Part shown: one piece after another, positions 1-8,198 of the stretch
How positions within the stretch are numbered: position 1 is the first letter of the stretch
Layout of the letters: every line of letters starts with the position of its first letter
NCBI GenBank assembly: GCA_051886215.1
Contig: JBJEXX010000016.1
Span: 7,144 to 71,143, forward strand
Length of the DNA: 64,000 nucleotides
Direction of reading: 5' to 3'
Source of the DNA: JBJEXX01 sp051886215
GTDB lineage: Bacteria > Bacillota_I > Bacilli_A > RF39 > UBA660
Notes under the pieces: generated by a model
What the model saw: the letters and a program-made list of their open reading frames with translations, nothing else
Database searches by the model: none
What the model was told of the DNA's origin: nothing
Program-made: the position numbers and the translations under genes

Positions 1-1
1 A

Positions 2-787
2 AGTGTTGAAAAAACTAATAAACCAATTCCACATGATAGTGATCGTACTCTTAGTGTTGCAGATAAAACTGCAGTAATAAAAAATGCATATAACATGTAT
101 AAGGGAGGAAAAAAAGTAGCATTTGTATATCCAAGTAAAGGTTCAGATGGAAAATTAAAAAATAGAAGTGCAGGATATAATTTGGTATTAACAAATAAAA
201 AACCAAACAACATTTCTATTAAAAATGGAAAAAAACAATATCCAATAGATTGTTCTGGATTTGTTTCAACAGTACTTGAAACGACATTCTATATTAATAT
301 GCAAACTAGCAAAAAAAGAGTTTACAGCACATGGGATTTTATCAAACAAAGTAGTGAAACATCTGAATATATACCAAGTAGTAATTCAAGCAAGGACACA
401 AGCAAAAAGTTTTATATTGTTGATAAAGTAAAAAAAGGTGGAGATAGGAAGACTTTAGATGTTTCTAAAATACAAATAGGAGACATGATTGTTGGAGAAA
501 AACCTGAAATTAGTAATCCAAATCATATTATGCTATACATTGGTGATGGATTAATAATGCATTCAACCGCATCAGTTAAACCAACAGGTATACATATTAA
601 CTATCTTAAAAGAGTAAAAAATGGTGTAGATAATTATTATATACAATTAGGATCAAATAGAAGATTTACAAAAGATATAAGTATTATAAGAATAAAAAAA
701 GATTTACCTAAAGGAAGAAGAAGAATCTATATCAATGACAATGGAACAGATTATACACGTAAAAAACTAAAGAAGGTGAATGCATGA
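2..787 (+). CDS. NlpC/P60-type cysteine peptidase, 5' end outside window
   Basis: The frame is open from base 2, so the true start lies upstream; the ATG at 95 is internal. The core signature is DCSGFV (Asp codon at 248, so the nucleophile is the following Cys), followed about 90 residues later by NHIMLYIGDG (His codon at 524), the Cys-His layout of NlpC/P60 endopeptidases that cut peptidoglycan stem peptides. Between them lies a Lys/Ser-rich insert longer than in compact family members. The C-terminal tail is very basic (KKDLPKGRRRIY). The stop overlaps the next start as ATGA, so the two genes are translationally coupled. The substrate link is family knowledge; whether this one is secreted cannot be seen because the N-terminus is missing. 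Confidence 0.8.
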   Translation, partial: SVEKTNKPIPHDSDRTLSVADKTAVIKNAYNMYKGGKKVAFVYPSKGSDGKLKNRSAGYNLVLTNKKPNNISIKNGKKQYPIDCSGFVSTVLETTFYINMQTSKKRVYSTWDFIKQSSETSEYIPSSNSSKDTSKKFYIVDKVKKGGDRKTLDVSKIQIGDMIVGEKPEISNPNHIMLYIGDGLIMHSTASVKPTGIHINYLKRVKNGVDNYYIQLGSNRRFTKDISIIRIKKDLPKGRRRIYINDNGTDYTRKKLKKVNA

Positions 788-2340
788 AAAAAATAAAAGA
801 AAAAAAGAATATTATAATTATTTCTAGCATAGCTTTACTTTTAATTGTTATTAGTGTAATTGCTTATAATGAAATAAAATCATATAACGAAAATAAAACA
901 TTTAATGCTTTAGTGGAAGCTAATGAAGTAGCTACAAAATATTATGCTATAAACCAGGAAGTTTCAACATATACTTTTGGAGAAGATGAAACAACATTAA
1001 TAGATAGTGAAGATACTATTCCATTAGGAACTATTGTAACTGTAAAGGATACTATGGTGGTTAATGATAAAGAGTATTATTATGTTTCATGGAAAGAATT
1101 AGAAGAAGTAAAAGAAGCTTTTGCAGAAGCAGAAACATTAAATAAAAATATGTTATTTGAAGAAACAGTAGAATCTTTAGGTTATATACCTAATGAAAAT
1201 CTTAATGAAGTAGGAATTATAATAAAAGATACTAATATTTTTCTAAAAAAAGAGGAAATATTTGAACCGACAGATAAATTATTAAACACCGGAGAAGAAA
1301 CAATTATACTATTTGTTGAAGATGAATATAGTTATGTCTTAACAAAAAAAGTTACAGAAGATAATATTGTTACGGAAGAATCAAAAGAAGAAATAATAAT
1401 AGAAGAAGAACCAACACAGGAAGAAGCAATTACTGAAGAAGAAAAAAATAAAGTAGACGAAGAAATTCCAATTGAAGAAACAGTTGGGCCTGATGATATA
1501 ATATTTGACGATAGTTATTTTACAGAAACGGAACCAGCAATAGATGATTATGAAGCAGAATTTGATGAATCTGATAATAATGAGCAAAAAGAATTAATTA
1601 AAATTAAAAATATGCAATTTGAACAAAAAACAATAAAAACAACTCCAAATTCAAAAATAAATTTAAATCTAATAGTTAATCCAAAAGATCATGATGAAAA
1701 TATAAAATATAGTTCATCAGATACAAATATTGCAAATGTTGATGAATCTGGGACAGTTACTGTTAATAATAAAATAGGTACAGTGACCATAACAGCAAAA
1801 TCAGAAAAACTAACTGCAATATGTAAAATTAAAGTTAATCCTATAAAGGTTACATCAATTAGTATAAGAGATTTATCAAAAAGAAATTTTGGTATAGGAG
1901 AAGAATTACAAATAACAACAAAAGTATTACCATTAAATGCAACAAATAAAAATGTTAGATATGTGTCTTCAAATCCAAGTGTTGCAACTGTAACACCTAC
2001 AGGATTATTAATACCAAAAAAAGTAGGGGAAACAAAAATTACTGCAATATCAACTGATACAAATAAAAAATCAACAACAAAAGTAACTGTAAAAAAGCCC
2101 ACAACAAAAATTGAAATTACAAATTGTCCTAAAACTATAAAAGTAGGAAAAACATATGATTTAAATTCAACTGCTAACAAAGAAGGATCATTTATAAGAA
2201 CTTATAGTTCTAGTAATTCTGCAGTTGCAATTGTTGATAATGCCGGAATAGTAAATGCTAAAAAAGCAGGGACTGTTCAAATAACAGTAAAAACTTATAA
2301 TAAATTAAAAGATACATGTACTATAAAAATAGTAAAATAA
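784..2340 (+). CDS. membrane-anchored protein with three BIG2 (Ig-like) domains
   Basis: 518 residues. There is a short basic N-terminus, one membrane segment at about residues 9-27, then an extracytoplasmic region. Residues 190-265 are extremely Glu-rich and look like an extended linker. Three bacterial Ig-like (BIG2) domains follow at about 275-352, 355-438 and 441-518, each with the usual pattern of SSxxxxAxVxxxGxVxxxxxGxxxITA. The start overlaps the stop of the peptidase gene (ATGA). The likely role is a wall-spanning structural or adhesive protein; no catalytic domain is visible. The exact ligand is unknown. Confidence 0.8.
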   Translation: MKKIKEKKNIIIISSIALLLIVISVIAYNEIKSYNENKTFNALVEANEVATKYYAINQEVSTYTFGEDETTLIDSEDTIPLGTIVTVKDTMVVNDKEYYYVSWKELEEVKEAFAEAETLNKNMLFEETVESLGYIPNENLNEVGIIIKDTNIFLKKEEIFEPTDKLLNTGEETIILFVEDEYSYVLTKKVTEDNIVTEESKEEIIIEEEPTQEEAITEEEKNKVDEEIPIEETVGPDDIIFDDSYFTETEPAIDDYEAEFDESDNNEQKELIKIKNMQFEQKTIKTTPNSKINLNLIVNPKDHDENIKYSSSDTNIANVDESGTVTVNNKIGTVTITAKSEKLTAICKIKVNPIKVTSISIRDLSKRNFGIGEELQITTKVLPLNATNKNVRYVSSNPSVATVTPTGLLIPKKVGETKITAISTDTNKKSTTKVTVKKPTTKIEITNCPKTIKVGKTYDLNSTANKEGSFIRTYSSSNSAVAIVDNAGIVNAKKAGTVQITVKTYNKLKDTCTIKIVK

Positions 2341-2368
2341 GTATAATTAGAAAAATAACAATATTCAC

Positions 2369-2397
2369 TTGATTTAATTGATTTAAAATTATATACT
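2369..2397 (+). promoter_or_regulatory. sigma-A-type promoter
   Basis: TTGATT (2369-2374), 17-base spacer, TATACT (2392-2397), about 25 bases before the ATG at 2422. Confidence 0.6.
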
Positions 2398-2421
2398 TAA
2401 TATAGAATAGGAGTAGATAAT

Positions 2422-2841
2422 ATGAATAAGAGTGATAGAAAAAAATATACAATTAGAGGTTTAAGTGTAATAGTTATAACTTTAGTAATTATGTTAGGTA
2501 TTGGTTTAGTTAGTAATATTGTATCAAATAGTTTTATTAATGATGAAGGTAATACATTTAATGCTCAGTTAGGAGATAACATTTTAATTGAAAAAATTAC
2601 TGCAAGTGAAATTCATTATATAGATTCTAGTTTAATTAATATACCACTTTCAGTTCCTTATGAAGTAACTCCTAGTAATGCTACTAATCAAGATGTTTAT
2701 ATTATAAGTAGTGATAATTCTATAGTTGTAGTTAATGATGATAATACTATAACAGCTTTAAAAACAGGAACAGTTACTTTAACTTTAGTAGCTAATGATG
2801 GAAGTAATGTTACTACTAGTCTACAATTAGTAATTGAATAA
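2422..2841 (+). CDS. small membrane-anchored single BIG2-domain protein
   Basis: 139 residues. It has a basic start (NKSDRKKYTIR), one membrane segment at about residues 14-33, then a single BIG2-like beta-sandwich (VTPSNATNQDVYIISSDNS, then ALKTGTVTLTLVANDGS). It resembles a one-domain version of the preceding three-domain protein, so the two may be paralogues. It has its own promoter (2369-2397) and a strong terminator just after the stop, so it is probably a single-gene transcript. No enzymatic motif is seen; a surface structural role is inferred. Confidence 0.7.
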   Translation: MNKSDRKKYTIRGLSVIVITLVIMLGIGLVSNIVSNSFINDEGNTFNAQLGDNILIEKITASEIHYIDSSLINIPLSVPYEVTPSNATNQDVYIISSDNSIVVVNDDNTITALKTGTVTLTLVANDGSNVTTSLQLVIE

Positions 2842-2845
2842 AATT

Positions 2846-2868
2846 AACAAGCATTAGCTTGTTTTTTT
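2846..2868 (+). terminator. intrinsic terminator
   Basis: A perfect 7-bp stem (2846-2852 with 2857-2863), a 4-base loop and a T tract to 2868, five bases after the stop at 2841. Confidence 0.85.
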
Positions 2869-2915
2869 GTGGCTTTAATGATACAATTTTATTATTAAAA
2901 TAGGAGGAATCTGCT

Positions 2916-3971
2916 ATGGAAAAAAAAGAAAATAGTAAAATGTACAAAAATATTAAAAAACTATTATTTTTTGCGCTTGTTTTGACTATAGTAGCTTTTA
3001 TTTTACAGTTAAAATCTAATAATGATAATAAATATTATTTTAGTTATAAAGCTTCTATTCCAGAAGTAAATATTGAAAAGGAAAAAGTTGGTGCATATAG
3101 AACTAGTGTTGATTACGATACTGTTTATAAGAATCAAAATATATCTAATAAAAATGATGCAGTTGCACTAATAAAAAAAGATTCTAATATTCAAAAGCAA
3201 AAATGTAGTAATAAGGATATTTCCAGTATTGAAAATGAAATAGAAAAAAAATATGATATAGAGGCTGCTAATTTATGTGAATTAGATTTAGAAACTGCTA
3301 ATAGTATAAAAAATGTGCTTGATAAAATTTATAATGAATTTCCTAAAACTAAAGGATTTATTACAAATATATCTTTAGTTAATGCCGAAGATACTACTGG
3401 GTATATAGTTGCATTTATGCCGAGTTTTGCCTTTGCTTCTAGTAATACAATAACTACTTATCCTACGGTTAAAAAGACTCAAGTCTTATTAAATGCATCT
3501 TATTTTTTAAATTTAAGTAAATTAAAAACTTCTATTTCTAGCGCTGCTTCTAGTGGTTGGTTTGTTCCTAATGCCAATGTTGAATCTTTAATTGCGCATG
3601 AATTTGGTCATTATTTATCTTTTTTAATAAATATGGATGAATTTAATATGGATAGTATTTTATTGATTGAACAAAATAAATCTTCTACTTATAACAAAAT
3701 GCTTAGTGCTTATAATAGTGGTGATACTGCACAAAAAATTATAAAAGAGGCCTATGATAATTATAAAAAAGATACGGGGATGGGTATTAGTTTAATTGAT
3801 TTTAGAAGTAGTATATCAGAGTATGCAGTAGCAACTGATAATAAAGGTAATTATATATATGATGAAACTATTGCGGAAGCGATTGATGACTACTATGCTA
3901 ATGGTGAAGCTTCTGCGGATGCTAGTAAGTATATTGTTAATGTTTTAAAAAATAAACTAGGAGATGAATAA
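2916..3971 (+). CDS. membrane-anchored HExxH putative metallopeptidase
   Basis: 351 residues with one N-terminal membrane segment (about 12-28), so the body lies outside the cell. The motif AHEFGHYL (H228, E229, H232) is the zinc-binding HExxH of gluzincin-like peptidases. Acidic residues about 70-90 positions later (SISEYA, then ETIAEAIDDYY) could supply the third ligand. I do not recognise a named family. An AGGAGG site lies seven bases before the ATG. It sits 3 bases before the degenerate trypsin-like gene, so the two are probably co-transcribed. Peptidase activity is inferred from the motif only. Confidence 0.6.
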   Translation: MEKKENSKMYKNIKKLLFFALVLTIVAFILQLKSNNDNKYYFSYKASIPEVNIEKEKVGAYRTSVDYDTVYKNQNISNKNDAVALIKKDSNIQKQKCSNKDISSIENEIEKKYDIEAANLCELDLETANSIKNVLDKIYNEFPKTKGFITNISLVNAEDTTGYIVAFMPSFAFASSNTITTYPTVKKTQVLLNASYFLNLSKLKTSISSAASSGWFVPNANVESLIAHEFGHYLSFLINMDEFNMDSILLIEQNKSSTYNKMLSAYNSGDTAQKIIKEAYDNYKKDTGMGISLIDFRSSISEYAVATDNKGNYIYDETIAEAIDDYYANGEASADASKYIVNVLKNKLGDE

Positions 3972-3973
3972 TA

Positions 3974-5752
3974 GTGAAAAGAGCTACGGGTGAATTGAAT
4001 TTAACAGTTGTGGTCTTGGTGGCTATTGGTGCCATTTTGGGCTTTTTTATGCTGTTTAAAGATACTATGTTTAGTAGTGCTATGGCTCCTACTTGTTGTA
4101 TTTTAAGTAAAGGTACATATAAGAATGGTATTTGTGAAACTAATGAATCATCTAAATATCAAGAATGTATGGGTGGAGGAACTATTGAATCTAGTAATAA
4201 ACAAGAATCTGAAAACAAATTTATAAAAGGGAGTGATTCAATAGATAATTCTAATATTATTAATAATATTAAAGATAGTGGAGTAGAAAATAGTATTAAT
4301 GGTGATCTGTCTATTTCAAATAGTGACGATAATAGAAAAGCAGATGAAGATAATAAAGAATTAAATAAAAAATCTACAGATAATATAAAAGATATTATGT
4401 CAAATACTACAGGAAATGCTAAAGGTGAAAATAGTGGCCAAATTACTGGTGAAAATGAAGAAGAAATAAAGAATAAAGCTTCTAATGGATTGAATACAAA
4501 AGGAGATTATAGTAAAAGTAGAATTACTAATACTACTTCTAATTATAGTTCTGATAAAAGTTCTTATACTACTACATCTACTGTAAAAAGTAATACTTCA
4601 AATTATCAAATGAATATTACTTATACATATCAAAAGAATAAATCAGGATCTTATGAATTAACAGGAATTTCGTGGAAAGAGTCCAGACCTTCAGAAATTT
4701 TAGTTAATGGTTATGAAAAAGAATTGACTGAAAATGGTGATACTATTAAACATAGTTATAATGGTGTTTTAAAAGGACAATATAATACAGAAAAATTAAA
4801 TAGTTATATTGATGAGAATGGTACTAAAATTTATAATGAATTAAGTAATAGAGTAGTATTCTTAGATACTTATAGTGGTGATAGGATTGTTGAAAATGCT
4901 AATGGGGTGTTTATAAATCCAGGTGTTATTGTTACTACTTGGAATTTTTTGAAAAAATCAGTTATTAATGGTGATAAATTAATTGTTACTAATAGTGAGG
5001 GTGGTAATTATAGTGTAGATGGTATTATATCCATTAATACTGAACTTGATTTAGCATTTATTAAATTAAAAGAAAAAATAGGTGATAAGACAGAATTTGG
5101 AAATGTGTATGATTTAAAAGTAGAAGCAATTGATTTCACTATATGTACAGATAATGATTATAAATTAGAAGTTAAATATGGTTATTTATTAAAAAGAGGT
5201 GGTTTAATAACTAGTTTAATTACTTTAGAAAGAAATGAAGAAGGTAGTCCATTATTTGATTATAATAAAAAACTTATCGGTATAAATACAGCTAACGTGT
5301 TAAAATCTTCTACTTCTATTGCTAGAAGTACTAATTATATAAAAAATCTACAATCAAAATTAGAAAAACAGGATTTTACTAGTATTAAAGTAACCAGTTT
5401 TAAAGATTTAAAAAACAAGTATATAAATGAAAATAATGAAACAGAAGATAATACAATACCAAAAGATATCTGGAATAAATATAAAAGAATTGGTGATGTT
5501 GAAAACACTATAACTTTAAATTTAATAAAATCTAGTTATGATGATAATATAGTATCTTTAAGATATGTTAATGATATAAGTGATTATTCTGATAATTTTG
5601 CTTTAGCGGATAATTTTATAAATAAACTTATAAAACAAGAATATAAAAAGAAACACTCTAGTACTTATAAAATTATTTATCAAAAAGGAAATAGTAAAGT
5701 TATATTACTTAGTGAATTTAATTATTTAATAATTATTATGACAGGAGTTTAA
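3974..5752 (+). CDS. membrane-anchored trypsin-like (HtrA-fold) protein lacking catalytic His and Ser
   Basis: 592 residues, GTG start two bases after the previous stop. Order: membrane segment (about 9-27), a Cys-containing patch (APTCC, NGICE, YQECMGG), a long Asn/Ser/Thr/Lys low-complexity stretch to about residue 215, then a fold resembling the HtrA/trypsin protease at about 290-440. The landmark GVIVTTWNF stands where active family members have GxIVTNNHV, so the catalytic His is replaced. ELDLAFIKL keeps the Asp. NEEGSPLF stands where GNSGGPL is expected, so the catalytic Ser is Glu. The protein is therefore probably a pseudoprotease used for binding. Homology is judged by motif spacing alone. 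Confidence 0.6.
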   Translation: MKRATGELNLTVVVLVAIGAILGFFMLFKDTMFSSAMAPTCCILSKGTYKNGICETNESSKYQECMGGGTIESSNKQESENKFIKGSDSIDNSNIINNIKDSGVENSINGDLSISNSDDNRKADEDNKELNKKSTDNIKDIMSNTTGNAKGENSGQITGENEEEIKNKASNGLNTKGDYSKSRITNTTSNYSSDKSSYTTTSTVKSNTSNYQMNITYTYQKNKSGSYELTGISWKESRPSEILVNGYEKELTENGDTIKHSYNGVLKGQYNTEKLNSYIDENGTKIYNELSNRVVFLDTYSGDRIVENANGVFINPGVIVTTWNFLKKSVINGDKLIVTNSEGGNYSVDGIISINTELDLAFIKLKEKIGDKTEFGNVYDLKVEAIDFTICTDNDYKLEVKYGYLLKRGGLITSLITLERNEEGSPLFDYNKKLIGINTANVLKSSTSIARSTNYIKNLQSKLEKQDFTSIKVTSFKDLKNKYINENNETEDNTIPKDIWNKYKRIGDVENTITLNLIKSSYDDNIVSLRYVNDISDYSDNFALADNFINKLIKQEYKKKHSSTYKIIYQKGNSKVILLSEFNYLIIIMTGV

Positions 5753-5753
5753 A

Positions 5754-6266
5754 ATGAATAAAAAAGAAAAAATAATTTTAACAATTATATTTATAGTAGT
5801 TATATTTATAATGGGTTTTTCTATAAAATTTATAGTAAATTCTAATTCTTTAAAAAAATATAGTTCTGATAAAATAACCTTTAATTATGATAATTCTTGG
5901 ACAGTAACTAGAAACGAAAATAATTTTTATTTGGTTGATAAGAATGGAAGTAGCATTATAATTAATATTACATCTATTGATACTGATAGCGAAAGTATGA
6001 GTGTAGAAGAAGTAAATAGTAGTATAATTTATAAGTTACTGCAAGATAATGATAAATATAAAAAAATTGCCGAAGAAAGTTGTAAAATGACTAGTGTTTA
6101 TTATGATGGATATAAAACTTTACTTGAGAATGATGCTAATCAATCTCTTATATATGTCACTATGACTAGTGATTATATTTTAACTGTTAATTATTCTGCT
6201 TTAAATAAATATTTTGATTTAGGTATTGATAGTGTAGAGAATATTGTTGGTTCTATTGCAATTTAA
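5754..6266 (+). CDS. small membrane-anchored protein of unknown function
   Basis: 170 residues: a basic N-terminus, one membrane segment at about 7-27, then a soluble domain of about 140 residues beginning YSSDKITFNYDNSW, a pattern common in extracytoplasmic PsbP-like or photosystem-repeat-like domains of Bacillota membrane proteins. I cannot assign a family with certainty. The start is one base after the pseudoprotease stop, so it belongs to the 2916-6266 unit and may act with those two proteins at the membrane surface. Confidence 0.55.
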   Translation: MNKKEKIILTIIFIVVIFIMGFSIKFIVNSNSLKKYSSDKITFNYDNSWTVTRNENNFYLVDKNGSSIIINITSIDTDSESMSVEEVNSSIIYKLLQDNDKYKKIAEESCKMTSVYYDGYKTLLENDANQSLIYVTMTSDYILTVNYSALNKYFDLGIDSVENIVGSIAI

Positions 6267-6311
6267 TGGAGATTTAGAGTATAATAAAAGAATGAAAAAG
6301 TGGTGATTATA

Positions 6312-8111
6312 ATGAGTAGGTATAATGATAATGTTACTTTTAATACTGATAAAAAAGATGATAGTAGTTCTAAAGCTTTAAAAAAATTTTTGTTTTTTGG
6401 TTTTGGAATTATTGTAATATTAATTGTAGTAATAGTTGTTATATTGTCTTTGGTTAATAAAAATATTGATACTAGTTTATCTAGTTTAAGTGTTGATTCA
6501 GGAATAATTAGTCCAGAATTTAAAAGTGATAAATTAAATTATACTATTGAAACTGATTCTGATGATTTGTTTTTTACATGTAAGGCTACATCAAAAAAAT
6601 CTAAAATTGATGGATGTGGAAAAACTATTAAATTAGAAGATGACGAAAATGATATTAAAATTGTAGTTAGTTATAAAAATCAAAGTACTACATATAATTT
6701 TAAAGTTATAAAAAATAGTAAATTTGATATTCAGGTAACAGGTAATAGTGATAATTGGACTGATAAAGATATTACTTTAGTGGTAACTGCTACTTCATTA
6801 GAAAATATCCCTTTAGCGGAAATGGCTTATTCTTTTGATGATGGTGAGACTTGGCAAAAAGAAAATAAAGCAGTTTTTTCAAAAAATCAAACAGTTAAAA
6901 TTAGAGTAAAAGATATAGAAGGAAATACTTCTGCAGCTTTTAAAGAAAAAATTTCTAAAATAGATAAAAATGTACCTAAAGTAAAATTATCTGTTAATAA
7001 CAAAAAATTAACTGCCGTTGTTACACCTGATAAAACACCTAGTGGTTATTCTTATACTTGGTATTTAAATGGTGAAGAAATAGAAGGAGCCAAAAGTATT
7101 AATTATACTGCTAAAGAAAATGGTAAATATAAAGTTAAAGTTACTTCTAAAGTTGGAAAGAGTGTAGTAAGTGAAGAAGTTACTATAACTAGTGGTACAA
7201 CTTATACAATTAATTATAATGGAAATGGTGGAGTAGATGTACCAAACGATCAAATAAAGTCTAAAGATGAAGAATTAATTATTACTAATAAAAAACCTAG
7301 TAGAGAAGGATATTCTTTTAAAGGATGGTCAGTAACTAGTGATGGAGAAGTTGATTATTTTTCTGGTGACAAATATAATTTAAATAAATCTATAATTTTA
7401 TATGCAGTATGGGAGAAAAATACTTCTGTTGAAAAATATAATATTTATTATAATGCTACAGGAGGAAATAATGCTCCTAATACTCAAGTTAAAGAGCAAA
7501 ATAAAGATATAACTATTAGTAATACTAAACCTACAAAAGCAGATAGTGAATTTTTAGGTTGGGCTGTTAGTAATGGAGGAAGTGTTGTTTATACTCCAGG
7601 TGCTGTTTACAAAGATAATAAATCTATAACTTTATATGCAGTATGGAAAAAGATGAAAACAATAACTGTTACTTATAGGGGAAATGGAGCTAATGTTACA
7701 AAATCAGCTGTTTCTTCAAGTGGTACTAATACCTTTACAATGCCTACTATCACAAGAGCTGGTTATACAGTTGTAGGTTGGGCTTATTCTCAAACTGCTA
7801 CTCAGGCTAACTATACAGTAGGTCAAAAAGTAACTTTTAATGATTCGGTTACTTTATATGCGGTTACTTATAAAAAAATTACGGCTACATTTAATAAAAA
7901 TACAGCTAGTAAAATTAGTAAAAATAATGAAAGTTGTTATTTATATAATAAAGCTACATTATGTAGTGTCACTACGCCAACTATTACACCCAAATCTGGT
8001 AAAAAAGCTTTAGGTTGGTCAATATATCAAAATGTTAGTAGTGCCTCTTTTGCGGCTAATACCAAAGTTGCTATTTCTTCTAACACGACACTTTATGCTA
8101 TAACTAAATGA
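6312..8111 (+). CDS. membrane-anchored protein with cadherin-like, Ig-like and InlB B-repeat domains
   Basis: About 599 residues. I start at the ATG at 6312 rather than the GTG at 6300, because GGTGAT just upstream is the ribosome binding site. A membrane segment (about 23-48) is followed by a cadherin-like beta-sandwich (about 55-120, ending in the tail YKNQSTTYNFKVIKN), Ig-like domains to about 290, and four InlB B-type repeats (about 296-599). Each of these shows YNGNGG..., GYSFKGW or similar, and ends in SIILYAVW or SITLYAVW. Such stalks display or extend surface proteins; no catalytic site is visible. The stop codon is inside the terminator hairpin that follows. Confidence 0.75.
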   Translation: MSRYNDNVTFNTDKKDDSSSKALKKFLFFGFGIIVILIVVIVVILSLVNKNIDTSLSSLSVDSGIISPEFKSDKLNYTIETDSDDLFFTCKATSKKSKIDGCGKTIKLEDDENDIKIVVSYKNQSTTYNFKVIKNSKFDIQVTGNSDNWTDKDITLVVTATSLENIPLAEMAYSFDDGETWQKENKAVFSKNQTVKIRVKDIEGNTSAAFKEKISKIDKNVPKVKLSVNNKKLTAVVTPDKTPSGYSYTWYLNGEEIEGAKSINYTAKENGKYKVKVTSKVGKSVVSEEVTITSGTTYTINYNGNGGVDVPNDQIKSKDEELIITNKKPSREGYSFKGWSVTSDGEVDYFSGDKYNLNKSIILYAVWEKNTSVEKYNIYYNATGGNNAPNTQVKEQNKDITISNTKPTKADSEFLGWAVSNGGSVVYTPGAVYKDNKSITLYAVWKKMKTITVTYRGNGANVTKSAVSSSGTNTFTMPTITRAGYTVVGWAYSQTATQANYTVGQKVTFNDSVTLYAVTYKKITATFNKNTASKISKNNESCYLYNKATLCSVTTPTITPKSGKKALGWSIYQNVSSASFAANTKVAISSNTTLYAITK

Positions 8112-8140
8112 TGTGAGTAAATTACTTACATCATTTTTAT
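8107..8140 (+). terminator. intrinsic terminator overlapping a stop codon
   Basis: Near-perfect inverted repeat (8107-8120 with 8122-8135, one G-U pair) followed by a T tract. The stop codon of the InlB-repeat gene is in the left arm. Confidence 0.75.
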
Positions 8141-8144
8141 TTCA

Positions 8145-8173
8145 TTGAAATCATTTTTATAATGTTATATAAT
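8145..8173 (+). promoter_or_regulatory. sigma-A-type promoter
   Basis: TTGAAA (8145-8150), 17-base spacer, TATAAT (8168-8173), 25 bases before the LCP gene. Confidence 0.7.
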
Positions 8174-8198
8174 ATTATTACATACTAGGAGGGATTAA

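Noticed and set aside
1381..2180. Long minus-strand open frames
   Set aside because: They lie antisense to the BIG2 gene, have no ribosome sites, and are rich in Phe/Ile/Val as expected from the reverse of Glu/Lys/Asn codons.
6300..6311. GTG start 12 bases upstream for the InlB-repeat gene
   Set aside because: The GTG is part of the GTGGTGAT ribosome site of the ATG at 6312. The same reasoning moved starts at 10094, 13588 and 13786.
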